From the NCBI GenBank assembly GCA_959347315.1, contig OY365808.1, forward strand, positions 5,842,787 through 5,906,786: a stretch of DNA of 64,000 nt, given 5' to 3'. The notes below the pieces were generated by a model. That model worked only from the letters and a program-made list of their open reading frames with translations. It was not told the DNA's origin and did not search any database. Made by a program: the position numbers and the translations under genes. Shown here in pieces: positions 21,050 through 31,974 of the stretch. This DNA comes from Bimastos eiseni (Eukaryota > Annelida > Clitellata > Crassiclitellata > Lumbricidae). Positions within the stretch are counted from its first letter, which is position 1, and every line of letters begins with the position of its first letter.

Positions 21050-21150
21050 TAGATTTTAATTCATTCATCCATCCACTCTCAGCATTTATATGGCGCTTCT
21101 ACAGGAACATACTCCCATCTGACGACTTTTGAGGGAAAGCGCTTAACGAC
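21050..21150 (-). mobile_element. SINE/LINE 3' tail fragment (family 2)
   Basis: TTCATTCATCCATCC tetranucleotides are followed by TTTATATGGCGCTTCTAC and GAGGGAAAGCGCTTA. Read on the minus strand this is a body ending GGCGCCATATAAA plus a short tandem tail, the pattern shared by six or more sites in the window. Confidence 0.5.
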
Positions 21151-21439
21151 TGCTCTATAGGGTCAGCTACAGCGTGGCGGCTGCTTTCTAACCTCTCAGA
21201 ACACAGCCTAGGCCTAATAGATTGTGCCTGGCTCTGTATAGAGGCCTAAGTCTTCGTAGTGCGTTATTTTGCTTGGCCTTCAAAACACTCGATCAGCTCA
21301 AATACATTTGATCATCTGTATCTGACGACAGCGTGTTCAAAAGAACGAAGAGAAAAGAATGTTCTTAGGTAAATGACGTATGGGAAGTATCTTCAAAGAG
21401 TTCAGTATCACTGAAGATTAATCGTTCCAGGCAAGACGT

Positions 21440-21665
21440 ATCGCTCTGTCTATGTCTCTCTCCTTGTCTCAATCTCTCTGTCTCTCTCCGTCTCTCTGTC
21501 TCTCTGCCTCTCTGTCACTTTGTCTCTCTGTGCCCTCTGGTTCTTTCTACGTCTGTCTCTGTCTATCTCTCTGTCTCTTTATCTCTCTATCTTTAACAAT
21601 TTCTTTTTGACTTCTCTCTCTCTCTCTCTGTCTCTCTCTCTGTCTCTCTCTATCTCTCTAACAAT
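21440..21665 (+). repeat. (TCTCTG/TCTC)n low-complexity tract
   Basis: Pyrimidine-rich TCTCTG, TCTCTC and TCTATC units, with one 20-base phrase (AACAATTTCTTTTTGACTTC) duplicated near 21595 and 21660. Confidence 0.92.
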
Positions 21666-21769
21666 TTCTTTTTGACTTCCTTGGTCGTTAAAATATGAAA
21701 ATCGGTCGTTGAACGAATCTCCCGTGACTAAAACCGGACAGAACAAAGAGCTCCTAGGAGACGTCTTCG

Positions 21770-21837
21770 AGACTTCTGAAGCGCCAGAAGTCTATTGAGG
21801 AAAGACACGCAAAATCTGGCTTTGACTCGGGCAACTT
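21770..21837 (+). repeat. dispersed repeat, copy 2 (pair with 20138-20222)
   Basis: It shares CTTCTGAAGCGC, then AGTC/TATTGA, CACGCA and CTGGCTTTG-like phrases with the first copy. A stop lies just upstream in the frame that gives the shared peptide, so it is not obviously a gene. Confidence 0.6.
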
Positions 21838-21904
21838 TCTAACCTTTTATAACACAGTCTTCAGTAACCATAGGTCTGCTTGTATCCTTAAGTCATTTTT
21901 TGGC

Positions 21905-21985
21905 CTTATCCTGGCTGAGAGCGCCTTTGAGTAGGTTTCTTGAAGGAGCGCTATATAAACTTTCGAAATGAATGAATGAATGCTT
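21905..21985 (+). mobile_element. SINE/LINE 3' tail (family 2), plus strand
   Basis: GAGCGCCTTTGAGTAGG, then GGAGCGCTATATAAAC, then a GAATGAATGAATG tandem tail. This gives the 3'-end orientation of the family: unique body, GCGCTATATAAA, short tandem repeat. Confidence 0.65.
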
Positions 21986-22574
21986 GTTGAACTTCAAGAT
22001 TTTGCTAAGCTGTATTGCGGACCGAGTTTTCGCTTAGAATCGTTAACGAACATTTGACTAACTTCATCGTTTTAAAATTGCTGACTATGTTTTCACGATT
22101 GGAAGTTAATCGGTGGGTCGTATATAGGCCTAAACGAAATCGGAGCAGATAAGAATTTCAAGAGAATCAATAAATGATTCCCGTCGCTAGCCCAAGAAAT
22201 AGTAGGCAGGTGGAGGTTGGAAAGCATTAGTGAAGTACAATTGTTTATTGCTGATTTATTATCCACATTTCATCGGTCGCGGAGTAAAGGAACGAAGCAG
22301 AAAATAACATTTAAAAAGCATTGTAAAGTAATTATGGCTTCATATTTGGGTTAATGGAAAGATTACTCTGGTAATGTTACAAATCATGTTGATGTCAATG
22401 ATTGGTGCGATTACTAAATCCGCATCAAATTGTCGGTTGTAGCAAAATGCATTACAGTAAATATCCCACATGGAGTAGTCATGGAGAATAATTAGACGTC
22501 AACAAAATCCTGTTCTAGTCGCAATCATTATGTTCTTGTTATGTTAGCTGGATGCATGTGTCAGGCGTGATGGA

Positions 22575-22632
22575 TATGATTAGGGTCACCCTCCTTCCTT
22601 AGGCCTACCCACGGTTGGAATTGACACCAACC
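22575..22632 (+). repeat. dispersed repeat family 3 fragment
   Basis: GTCACCCTCCTTCC followed by CCCACGGTTGGAATTGACACC resembles the family 3 phrases at 23625-23700 and 33875-33980. Confidence 0.45.
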
Positions 22633-22691
22633 AAACACTGCACTGAGTTAAATATGGAGTTTTGTGAACTACCTTTATGCTATTTACAACA

Positions 22692-23010
22692 GTTCAAGAC
22701 TACTTAATATTGGACACAAATGTCTGATACTGTTCAAGACTACCTAATGTTGGACGCAAATGTCTGATACTGTTCAAGACTACCTAATGTTGGACGCAAA
22801 TGTCTGATACTGTTCAAGACTACCTAATGTTGGACGCAAATGTCTGATACTGTTCAAGACTACCTAATGTTGGACGCAAATGTCTGATACTGTTCAAGAC
22901 TACCTAATGTTGGACGCAAATGTCTGATACTGTTCAAGACTACTTAATGTTGGACGCAAATGTCTGATACTGTTCAAGACTACTTAATGTTGGACGCAAA
23001 TGTCTGATAA
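22692..23010 (+). repeat. 40-bp minisatellite, eight copies
   Basis: Eight tandem 40-bp units beginning GTTCAAGACTACCTAATGTT and ending GGACGCAAATGTCTGATACT. Outer units carry CTTAAT and the first has ATATTGGACACAAA, while inner units are identical, so the centre is homogenised and the edges are diverged. Confidence 0.97.
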
Positions 23011-23510
23011 CAACTAGCATCAGAATCTTGTGGCCGAAGGTTTCATATGTACATGTACGTTGTCTAGTTTTAAAGCGCAGCCACTATGGTCTGTAAATTG
23101 TGTTCTGCTTACAGCATCCCATTGGGTTTGTCACTCAACTCACATTTCTACATAGAGTAGGGCCTGCTGCTTCTGCTCTTCTACTAACTCGTCTCTGTAT
23201 CCTCGCTCAAATCGAGATTCCTCGGATTGAATATGCCAGGTTTTGTCAGATTTGATTTTATCGATTCATTGTAGCGTATAATGTAAATCCCAGAGATTTT
23301 TCAGTTCCACACGAAATCTGTTTCTTTGGATATCAACTTTGACACGGACGCTACTCGGAGCCAGGTCTGACTGTTACTGCTTCGCTGGTTGTTTATTTTA
23401 GCGCCCGTGATTACTATATTGTGATGTCAGCATTAATGATGGTTGGCACGACTTGGCGCTGATGATATAGTTGCAAATACTCTATAAATGTGATAAAAGT
23501 TAGACAATTA
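23011..23510. other. non-coding stretch, nothing recognised
   Basis: No gene or repeat recognised. Confidence 0.4.
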
Positions 23511-23610
23511 GTGTGTGTGTATGTGCGTGCGTAGTTTGAGTGTGTGAGTTTGTGTGAGTATGTGTGCATTTGCTTGAGTGTGTGCGTTGGTTGATAGTGT
23601 GCGTGTAGTT
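23511..23610 (+). repeat. degenerate (TG)n tract
   Basis: GTGTGT, GTGCGT and GTGAGT units with interruptions. Confidence 0.85.
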
Positions 23611-23624
23611 ACTGTTTAATGATG

Positions 23625-23700
23625 CTATGTCATAGCGAAGATGGTTAGCGTCGCCATCCTTCTATATCCAGGCTTGGGACTGACACGACCAAAATATGGT
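23625..23700 (+). repeat. dispersed repeat family 3
   Basis: It contains GATGGTTAGCGTCGCCATCC and CCAGGCTTGGGACTGACACG. It aligns over about 80 bp with 33875-33980. Confidence 0.6.
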
Positions 23701-24343
23701 CAATGGCGGAGTTCACACAATTTAAAGAATATCTGTCGGTGTTAGAATTGCATCGTTATCTGTTGTTTACATGTCTACCGATCTGCAAAGATCAATGTGA
23801 TGAAAATCTTCGAAAATATCTCAGCACTCATATTAGCCTCAACATGGAGCCCAGCTTAGCACTGGCGCTGTATCAAAACCAATGAAGTACACAATTGCCT
23901 AGCATCTCATTTCATTCCTGTGCCAGGTAAAATTCCGTGGAGATGAAGCCGAGGAGAAAACATGGTGTACGGTGGTGATCGGTGACGATGCTGGGATGAC
24001 ACAGGAATAGAATCTGGATAGGATACCTTGAAGAGTTCGGATTTCAGTCGCGAGTGGAAAGAAGCAGACGAAAGTGCAAGCGGAGGAAATGTTAAATTAA
24101 GATGCGAAAAAGAGAATTGGCAAAGATCTTTTGTGAGTCTGTTCCAAAAAGCTGGTGCTGCATAGACTATAGAAGCAGTTGCGCAATTTCATAGTGTGAT
24201 GTTCCACAGAGCACAGAAATGGAGCATAATAAATGACTGCGATCGAGCAGAGCAAATGAGCGCCGACATCATAATTGTGTGGCCGAACCGTGTAACAATA
24301 GCCGCTACATAAATAACAATGGAGTCATTATGTAATGATAGCA
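23701..24343. other. non-coding stretch, nothing recognised
   Basis: The 60-codon ORF at 23703 has no motif. A phrase GTCTGTTCCAAAAAGCTGGTG near 24138 resembles text that recurs in SINE-like repeats of other animals, but it cannot be assigned. Confidence 0.35.
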
Positions 24344-24541
24344 TACACACACACGCGCACACACACTCACGCACACGCACACGCACACGCGCACGCACAC
24401 GCACACACACACACGCGCACACACTCACGCACACGCACACGCACACACACTCACGCACACGCACACACACACACACACGCACACACACTCACGCACACGC
24501 ACACACACACACGCACACACACTCACACACACGCACACACA
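24344..24541 (+). repeat. (AC)n/(ACGC)n microsatellite, about 200 bp
   Basis: CACA dinucleotides with regular CACGCA and CACTCA variants. Threonine/histidine ORFs on the plus strand and valine/cysteine ORFs on the minus strand are artefacts of the repeat. Confidence 0.96.
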
Positions 24542-24707
24542 CGATACCACGTCTGTCTCAGAGAACGGAAACGTGATGGCGTAATTTGCTGAATGCTGAA
24601 GATTATTGACGCGTGTTGATATACTATGGGAATAAAGCGGGAGTTTGGCAGAGGTGCCATTAATAAAAGCAGCGTGTGGTCGTGTTTTGGACCCTTTGCG
24701 AGAGGCA

Positions 24708-24772
24708 GATAAGGGAAGTGAATGGAAGGGAGGGGAAAGAGGTGGAAGGGAACGGAAGGGAAGGGAAGAGAC
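24708..24772 (+). repeat. purine-rich (GGAAG)n-like tract
   Basis: GGAAGGGA units with interruptions, a strand-asymmetric purine run. Confidence 0.75.
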
Positions 24773-24838
24773 CATGAACAGAGATTGGGTGACGAGGCTT
24801 GTGTGAGAGACCGAAACTAAGAAGCCATGCTCGTACAA

Positions 24839-24960
24839 TCAATTAATTAATTAATTAATTAATCAATTAATATATCAATCAGTCAATCAATCAGTCAATC
24901 TAACTTGTTATAGCACCTCTTCAAGATATCTACTCAGAGGCGCTCCCAGTCCGACCACGG
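24839..24960 (-). mobile_element. SINE/LINE 3' tail (family 2), minus strand
   Basis: Read on the minus strand: GGGAGCGCCTCTGAGTAG, then ATATCTTGAAGAGGTGCTAT, then TTGATTGA and ATTAATTA tandem tails. It matches the copies at 32040 and 49915 in body and tail order. Confidence 0.7.
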
Positions 24961-25797
24961 CCAAAGAGAACAAACAGATTTAAGAGAAGAGTAGAAAGAA
25001 GATGATGAGTTCCTAGGCAAAAGCTAGAAGTCAGAAGGAAGTCCACTCCAAGTGTTAGGGTCCGCAGTAGACAAGTCACGGTGCTGCAGCATAGCAGTGC
25101 GTGAGAATGGAACGCCGAGAAGACCTTGTGGTCCTGTGGAGCAGAGCGCAGCGCCCTTTAAGCGGTGGCATATACACGCGTTTGTCTAAATGCCTTATGG
25201 TCTTGGTGAAAGATACAAAATGCTTTCACGCCATTTGGTCGTACAGGTGAATGAGAGAGATATTTGTGTCGGAATAATGGCCTTACGTTTAGAAACGAAA
25301 GACAAAGGAGCAGTCATCGCAGGATTCGCAGCAGATAAAGAACGATCAAAATCTGCTAAAATGTTCGTGTTCTGCTCTAAGTTAGAAGCAAAATTCGTAA
25401 GTTTTGGATGACCTAAACTTATTTACAGAGCGCTGGTTCAAAGAGAGAGTACACACTACAGCGGCTTGAATTGTTGTATTGTGTGAGCAGATTGACTTCT
25501 CACGCGACGACTGGTCTCAGCCCGGCATAAAACTGCAATAAGTCAGCCACAGCAAAGACTGATATACCGTGTATCTGTTACAAACATATAGGCTATATAC
25601 GTATATGTATCATGTATAATATATGTATACATATGTACACATATGAACATATGTGTGAATATATATATATATATATATAAATTTGTGCATTCATCATATT
25701 CGCTTCCGTGTATTTATTCGTTATATATTCGTAATCTGTTCTGTTAGCGTGAAAGCTGATTCCTCTTTCTGCCGTCTATTTGAAACCATCAACATCA
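24961..25797. other. possible continuation of the family 2 element, otherwise unassigned
   Basis: On the minus strand, sequence near 25020-25160 (GAAGTCCACTCCAAGTGTTAG and ATGGAACGCCGAGAAG on the plus strand) has the look of an older repeat body. The 73-codon ORF at 25190-25411 shows no domain. A TA run lies at 25658-25680. Confidence 0.35.
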
Positions 25798-25890
25798 CAT
25801 TCCCCTTCATCCTTCTCCTCCTCCTCCTCCTCCTCCTCCTTCTTCTTTCTCTTCTTCTCCGCTTACAATTTTTCTTCTTTTTCCTCTTCT
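25798..25890 (+). repeat. (CTC)n/(TTC)n pyrimidine tract
   Basis: CTCCTC triplets pass into TTCTTC triplets. ORFs on both strands (leucine/phenylalanine or arginine/lysine runs) are artefacts. Confidence 0.92.
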
Positions 25891-26099
25891 TTGTCTTCAT
25901 CCCCGTCGTCATGACCATCATTTTCCCGCCACTATCTAATTTCTTATAGGGTGGATTACGCGTGAAGTTTTTAACATAACAGGGTTTATCGTCGTTCAGA
26001 AGACTATAATTGTCTGTTCGTAAAGGAACCACTGCTAAGCAAGTCTTAATATCGCATCGAGACTCGATATGCTATCATGGTCTATGAATGCATTAAGTC

Positions 26100-26340
26100 C
26101 TACATGCATACATGTACATACACACGTACATTCAAACATACATCCATACGTGTACATTGTACATGCTTGCATGCATGCATACTTACATACATACATACTA
26201 TGTACGACTTTATCCGTACAAACATACATCCATGCGTATTTGCATGCATACTTACATACACGTATATGTCTGCATACTTCGTTCATACATGCATATACAT
26301 ATATTGTAACATACATTCACAAATGCATGTATATACATTT
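26100..26340 (+). repeat. degenerate (CATA)n tract
   Basis: CATACATA and CATGCATA units with many substitutions. Histidine/tyrosine ORFs here are artefacts. Confidence 0.88.
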
Positions 26341-26940
26341 GGACTGAGTTGTCAGAAGTTGATATCCTGTCATCGCCGTTCTTTGCTTTTGCCCAGAATA
26401 TCGTAAACAACGAAATTCACAGTTGCTAATTCATTTCGTCTACTTCAGCGCATCTGACTTGACTGCTGGGCGGTGCTGACCTTCCTCAGCCTCGGGACCT
26501 AGCTGCAAGGCTCGATACTTCTTCCTCGCTGTCGGTTTTCCTTTGTTGTGTGTTTCTGAGTAGCTCTTCATCCATCTACATTGTACCTATCATTGATATC
26601 ATCACCCGTCGTCGTTATCGTCACCTCGAGGTTTCTACAGCATCCTGAAAATATATAAGTCGTGGGAACCAGCTCAACCTAGGGCATTGAGTCGACTCGA
26701 AATCGATATGTAGGTCAGGTCAGATTGAGTTCAAGGTCAAGATTGAAATGGTCAGATATGCGGAAAGTTCGACGTTTATACGGCGGGTGGCGTTTAGAGC
26801 TTGAGCGTCGGGATAGAAACATCTAGGTGGAAGAGAGGGGTACGAATAGAAGAAATCTTGGAAAGGGAGTATTTCAGTTCTATTTCAGGGTAGAAATTGC
26901 AAGAGGTGCAACTTCGTTAAATTTCAGACTCATCACACTC
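26341..26940. other. non-coding stretch, nothing recognised
   Basis: No gene or repeat recognised. Confidence 0.4.
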
Positions 26941-27277
26941 GTGCCTTATGACTTGGAATCATGCCTTATGACTTGGAATCATGTCTTATGACTTGGAATC
27001 ATGTCTTATGACTTGGAATCATGTCTTATGACTTGCAATCATGTCTTATGACTTGCAATCATGTCTTATGACTTGCAATCATGTCTTATGACTTGCAATC
27101 ATGTCTTATGACTTGCAATCATGTCTTATGACTTGCAATCATGTCTTATGACTTGCAATCATGTCTTATGACTTGCAATCATGTCTTATGGCTTGCAATC
27201 ATGTCTTATGACTTGCAATCATGTCTTATGACTTGCAATCATGTCTTATGACTTGCAATCATGTCTTATGACTTGCG
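26941..27277 (+). repeat. 20-bp minisatellite, about 17 copies
   Basis: Tandem units of ATGTCTTATGACTTGCAATC. The first two units differ as GTGCC/ATGCC, the first four end TTGGAATC and all later ones TTGCAATC, and one unit has GGCTTG for GACTTG. The array is otherwise near perfect. Confidence 0.98.
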
Positions 27278-27334
27278 GGTTTCACAAGAATCTTTCCAAA
27301 CCTCACTTATTAACGCATTCTCAGTACACCATCA

Positions 27335-27560
27335 CATCTCAATGCTGACGACACTAAAGTATTTGTATTATCTTCCCTAACTGTTTCACCTACTTTGCAG
27401 ATAATTCGTTTCTATTTCCAAATTCCTTTATAATTGACACCTATAATATGGTTGAGCTCATCGAGAAGTGAATCCGCACTTCTTGTCTGCATGACAAGCT
27501 CAAGAACGTTTTTCATTCACATCTTTTCCTCAACCAGGAACCCATCAGTGCTAATTCTCG
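27335..27560 (+). mobile_element. LINE reverse transcriptase remnant (ADD box)
   Basis: From 27339 one frame reads HLNADDTKVFVLSSLTVSPT, matching the RT catalytic YADDTQ-type box of CR1/L2-like LINEs with the Tyr replaced by Asn. A KLKNVF..HLFLNQEPIS stretch in another frame may be the following conserved region. Stops and frame changes show it is dead. The single diagnostic box keeps confidence moderate. Confidence 0.55.
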
Positions 27561-28479
27561 TATCAGCTCTTGTGTCATGCTTATCCGCGAAAACGAAGGA
27601 AAATTAGCAATAATGATGACGCAATATTTTGTATCAATCATCAGCAGTAAGTTCCCTTTCGATGACTTTTGAGAACAATGCAGAGATTTGGCTTTCACAT
27701 CAAAATTCAGTTCGATTCAAAACTAATAGAATTTTTATTGAAGCTGTCGTAACAAAGAGTGTTTTCACTTGTAATCTTCAAATTTGTAGAGCGACACTCG
27801 AATGTCAAGCGAGGACACTAGCTTATTCACAGGCGCTATTCACAATGTACTACTTTTTGCTTCCCCACTAGTAATGAATTATATTATGCGAATCCGGCTT
27901 TTAATGCTGTAATGTAGCACGAGTTTTGTAACTTTCCAGTCAGCCCAATAAATTTTTAAATATTTTATCTAAATTTACGCTCATCCAGTTTGCTACGGCA
28001 TCAGTTTCTTTCCGGGAAATGTTGTTACCTTTCACCCAACGTTTTTCATTAAACTGAAACGAGAGACAGAATAAGCTCTCATTAACTGAGTCTGCTAGAG
28101 GAACTCCGTTAAAATAGTCGGCGCACTCTGACCTTCTCTGTATACGAAAGCGGAACCAGCAGCGAGTGTGGCTGGTTTGTTGTTTTCGGCTGTTGAATTA
28201 GGTCGTTCATTCGGCAACACGATCTCTTAGCCAACAGCGGCTGTCGTTCACTAACAGGTTCAGTCAAATCTGTTTGTTTTTAGAGTTGATAGTGATTGGC
28301 AGCCAAAGGAAAGAAGGCGCGAGTAGATGAACAGGTGGTTGGAATGATGGACTGAAGTTGAGGATGGATGAAGGAGAGAAGGAATGATTAGGACAGTGCG
28401 GTAAGAAGGACTTCTGGTGGAAAGATCGGTGGAGAAGCTTTTGGATAGATGGGTGAACAGGTGCAGAGAGGGACGTTGG
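27561..28479. other. non-coding stretch, nothing recognised
   Basis: Short ORFs only. No repeat assigned. Confidence 0.4.
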
Positions 28480-28770
28480 GATGGACAGAAGGACAGGTCA
28501 ATGGACGGGTTAAAGGATGGACCATTGGTCGGTGGATGGATGGATAGGTGCGAACGAATAGACTTACGGACGGTGGATAAATAGATGGATGGATGGATGG
28601 ATGACGGCCTGACGGGTGGATCGACAGACAGTGGATGAATGGATGGATGAATGGATGGTTGAGCTGATGGACAGATGCGTGGGTGGATGAATGGATGAAT
28701 GGATAAATGGATGTAAAGTGCATGGACCGACAGGCGGTGGATTGGTGGGTGAATGGATGGATGGATGAAC
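28480..28770 (+). repeat. degenerate (GGAT)n tract
   Basis: GGATGGAT units with GGTG, AATG and GACG variants. The 134-codon minus-strand ORF (Ser/His/Pro) is an artefact of the repeat. Confidence 0.9.
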
Positions 28771-29474
28771 TGATGCTATGTAGTACGTACAATAAGATCG
28801 ATGAGAAAGAAACCAGGGCTACAGTATACCAGGTCAGTTATTAACGATCGAATACAGTTAGCTTGGGCTGAAGAAGGGACGGAAGAGGTCTTCAAGAAAG
28901 ATGGATTAAAGAACAAAGAAACACATTCAGACAAAGCTTCAGTGGACATACACAAGAACCACAAATAATTGAGAAAAGAACATACGGAAAATGTCTTCGT
29001 AACATCCAATATACCGATCCAATCGATCGTGAAGACAAATGCGTCGCTAAGTTTGACTGAACTGCGTCAGAATTGGTTTCACGCATGAGTGAAGTCTCCT
29101 AAGCGGTTCAATTTAACTGGGATAATCTTCTTCCCAACTGGAACGTTCCCAGGATTGACTCGCTACGATCCATCTCACTTCATTCGATGCCAAAGAGTCA
29201 ACCAGTTTAGCACTTCAACGAAGAACCGCATTGGTTCCATACGCTTTTAGTACACGCTAATCCTTTAAGTGTTGAGCGACTCAGGCGCTGTTAAGAAACC
29301 ATGCGAGCAGTATATCTAAATGTTTCCAAATATCTATGCACAGCCTTTAAAAGAGGAAGAATAATGTGCTATCTATTATTAAACCTACTGCTTTTCCTTT
29401 ATTAAGCTTCGCTAACTAATGACAAAACATTTGCGCTGAGTAGTTGTGTGCTAAAGACTTACTCAAAGATGGAA
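28771..29474. other. non-coding stretch, nothing recognised
   Basis: Plus-strand translation near 29115-29200 gives WDNLLPNWNVPRIDSL, loosely like LINE ORF2 C-termini, which is not enough to call. Confidence 0.35.
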
Positions 29475-29615
29475 TGTGATTGAAAATTTGTATAGCGCCA
29501 CTCGATTTCAGTTTCAGTCTTTCAGAGGATGCTTCGCGGTAACCGTCTCAGGGAAACTCAAACCCGTGCCTTGCATGCAGCAAGGCAGGCACTCTAACCA
29601 ATCGACCATGGTGTG
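29475..29615 (-). mobile_element. tRNA-headed SINE with family 2 tail
   Basis: On the minus strand a tRNA-like head runs from 29615: GGTCGATTGGTTAGAGTGCC (box A) through CACGGGTTTGAGTTTCC (B box). The short body ends GGCGCTATACAAATTTTC. This links the tRNA promoter type to the GCGCTATATAAA tails found alone elsewhere and gives the likely full structure of family 2. Confidence 0.7.
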
Positions 29616-30339
29616 CCATGTGTGCAAATGTGCTAGCATGTCTAACTAAGGAGCTGAACGGAAACAATGTGCGGTCACAGATGTGCTAAGTTCACAGAAA
29701 CAAAACAACAAATACTAATAGAATGGCTACAAACTCACACAAGATAAGACACGACGCGTATCACTCATCAACCGTAATTCGGGACATAAATATGTTTCTG
29801 GCATTGCTGCAAATAATAGGCCTACCGGAAAAAAGCATTGGCAACGGCAATACGGACACTTCTTGCTAAAATTATCGCAATACCAATGCATACCATTGTT
29901 TATCGGTAGCCTAGATTTGGTGTGAGCGAGATTGCCCTAAACATGCTTCATGCACCGACATAATCCTAAGCCTAGGCTTATAAGAATTTTCCACGGGATC
30001 ACTTTGATCAACCAAATTCCTCTGCCTGTTCTAAATTGACATCAGCTGATGATGTTCTGGCTGAACCCTTACGCAGTTCTGTCTGGCATGGGTTCCTGTA
30101 TATTTTCTGCTGATATTTCTTCATGAAACGCAAAAAAACCATCTTTTATCTCTGATTTTCAAACATCTGGTTAGGATACCTAACTATCGCATTGTTACCT
30201 GGCGAATAGCTAACCACAGCTTATTATAGTTTTAATGAAGGAATGTGGGATCACACATTTCTCAAAAACAATAGTAATAGTAAACTAATGGTAGGCCTAA
30301 TGGTAATGATTTTAGTAGTAATAATGATAGCAATAACAA
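29616..30339. other. non-coding stretch 5' of the GPCR
   Basis: No gene recognised. TAGGCCTA occurs near 29818 and 30292. No promoter for the GPCR could be identified. Confidence 0.4.
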
Positions 30340-30362
30340 TGAAAATGATAATGATAATAATA

Positions 30363-30408
<46 letters not shown>

Positions 30409-30700
30409 TAATAATAATAATGACGACATCACCATTAAATAGATGAAATCAATTCATAATAATAATAATTCAATAATAATAATAATAACGCATAATAATA
30501 ATAATAATAATAATAATGATAGTAATAATGATAGTAATAACGACAACGACGATGATGATGATGATGATAATAATAATAATAATGATAATAATGATAGTAA
30601 TAACGACAATGACGATGATGATGATGATAATAATAATGATAGTAATAACGACAATGACGATGATGATGATGATAATAATAATCGTGAAAATAATCGTGAT
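30340..30700 (+). repeat. (AAT)n/(GAT)n compound microsatellite
   Basis: AAT triplets alternate with GATGAT blocks. A phrase of about 30 bp (GATAGTAATAACGACAATGA and then GATs) is itself repeated three times. All the Asn/Asp, Ile/Met and Ser/Leu ORFs here are artefacts. The tract ends about 70 bp before the GPCR start codon. Confidence 0.96.
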
Positions 30701-30791
30701 AATGAAAATGATTATAATAAATTAATAACATCTCTATTGCTCCAGTTTCAGTTGATCGATCATAGAATCCTAATGTTGATCAACGGATGTC

Positions 30792-31928
30792 ATGGACAAC
30801 AGACATCCCAATGACCTCAGTTCTTACCCTGGTTATCCCAACTCCACAACAACGGACCAATCATCAAGAGTCATCTGCAACTTCGCCAACGGCACCGACG
30901 CATGCGCAGTGGTTGCTCTGTGTACGGCCGAGAGGATCGGCTACGCCCTTGCGGTGCCCGCCATCGCCTGCGTAGGCATCCTACTGAACGTTTTCAACCT
31001 CGTCGTGCTATCCACCCATCGCTTCCCCGAGTCGTCCTACTCCTACCTGGCCGCACTGGCCGTCGCCGACCTCCTCTCCCTTTGCTTCTTCGCCATCAAC
31101 GGGGTCGGTCGGGGCTGCTACCCGGACAACTACGCCTGGCGCATCTTCGAAGTCTACGTCTACTTCCCTCTCGGCCACAGCACGACCACAGCCAGCGTCC
31201 TGCTCACCGTCACGGTCACCGTGGAGCGATACGCCTTCATTTACCATCCGATGAAGTCGAAGACGTGGTGCAACCAGGCGATGGCCAGAAAGGTAGTGGC
31301 CGTCGTCGCAGCCACTAGCTTCCTCATCAACATTCCACGCTTCTTCGTGATGACCGTCGACGGTGAAGGTCATCTTAAGTTCACGAACTTCAGTGCGAGC
31401 GAGTTCTACGTCTGCCTGTCCTGGGTGTACTTCAGTCTCATATCGCTGGCGCCCAGCTTCTCCCTCATCGTCTTCAACACCCTTCTCATCGTCGGCATTC
31501 GCAGAACCGGCCAGAAACGGAAGTCGCTCTTCGGAAACAAAACCGGAAACAACCGAAGCCAGGAAGAGGCGACACTGACACGAACTCTCATCATAGTCGT
31601 CTGCGTTTTCATCTCCGGGGAATTACCGTCGTCATTCACGAGTCGGAGTCTCATCGTTGCTCTTATAAGCGGAGGTGACCATTCGCTGCTGAAGACGACA
31701 GGGTATCGCATCGCCGTTCTCGTGTCCACTCTTCTTGTCGTCTCGCAGCACTCCTTCAATTTCGTCGTCTACTGCGTCTTCAATCGGAGGTTCTGCTCCG
31801 TGCTTCGACTCCACTACCTCCCGATCCTTTTCGGGTGTCGATCCAGACTCGACCAGGCGAAAATCGACGTAATCGAGGCACACTCCGATAACGGAAGCTC
31901 ACAACACGCAGCCAACACAGTAGTCTGA
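30792..31928 (+). CDS. class A (rhodopsin-like) G-protein-coupled receptor, intronless
   Basis: A 378-residue receptor in one uninterrupted frame, expected at the plasma membrane. The extracellular N-tail (1-48) has N-glycosylation sequons at N17 and N33. TM1 about 50-72 has N66 at the conserved Asn position; TM2 about 84-103 has LAxxD (D93); C109 is the TM3-start disulfide Cys; TM3 ends in ERY (145-147) instead of DRY; TM4 about 166-188; ECL2 has sequon N199 and C208; TM5 about 210-236 has P221; ICL3 is basic; TM6 about 263-288 has GELP in place of CWxP; TM7 about 305-330 has NFVVY (323-327) in place of NPxxY. Length and layout fit a peptide-receptor-type GPCR, and the NF...Y form occurs in FMRFamide-receptor-like groups, but the ligand is unknown. 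The coding part is clearly GC-richer than its flanks, and out-of-frame ORFs inside it are shadows. The first ATG in frame is at 30792; the AAT array excludes a plausible earlier start. Confidence 0.93.
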   Translation: MDNRHPNDLSSYPGYPNSTTTDQSSRVICNFANGTDACAVVALCTAERIGYALAVPAIACVGILLNVFNLVVLSTHRFPESSYSYLAALAVADLLSLCFFAINGVGRGCYPDNYAWRIFEVYVYFPLGHSTTTASVLLTVTVTVERYAFIYHPMKSKTWCNQAMARKVVAVVAATSFLINIPRFFVMTVDGEGHLKFTNFSASEFYVCLSWVYFSLISLAPSFSLIVFNTLLIVGIRRTGQKRKSLFGNKTGNNRSQEEATLTRTLIIVVCVFISGELPSSFTSRSLIVALISGGDHSLLKTTGYRIAVLVSTLLVVSQHSFNFVVYCVFNRRFCSVLRLHYLPILFGCRSRLDQAKIDVIEAHSDNGSSQHAANTVV

Positions 31929-31974
31929 CACTCGTGGACACCAATCTAATGCGCGTTGGAAGGTGTAATGTAAT

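Noticed and set aside
19101..27277. CRISPR-like arrays at 19101, 22692 and 26941
   Set aside because: These are pure tandem repeats without unique spacers, in an animal genome. They are minisatellites.
31008..31759. Antisense and out-of-frame ORFs of 117-138 codons inside the GPCR
   Set aside because: They are shadows of a GC-rich coding frame with few stops. The GPCR frame alone has domain structure.
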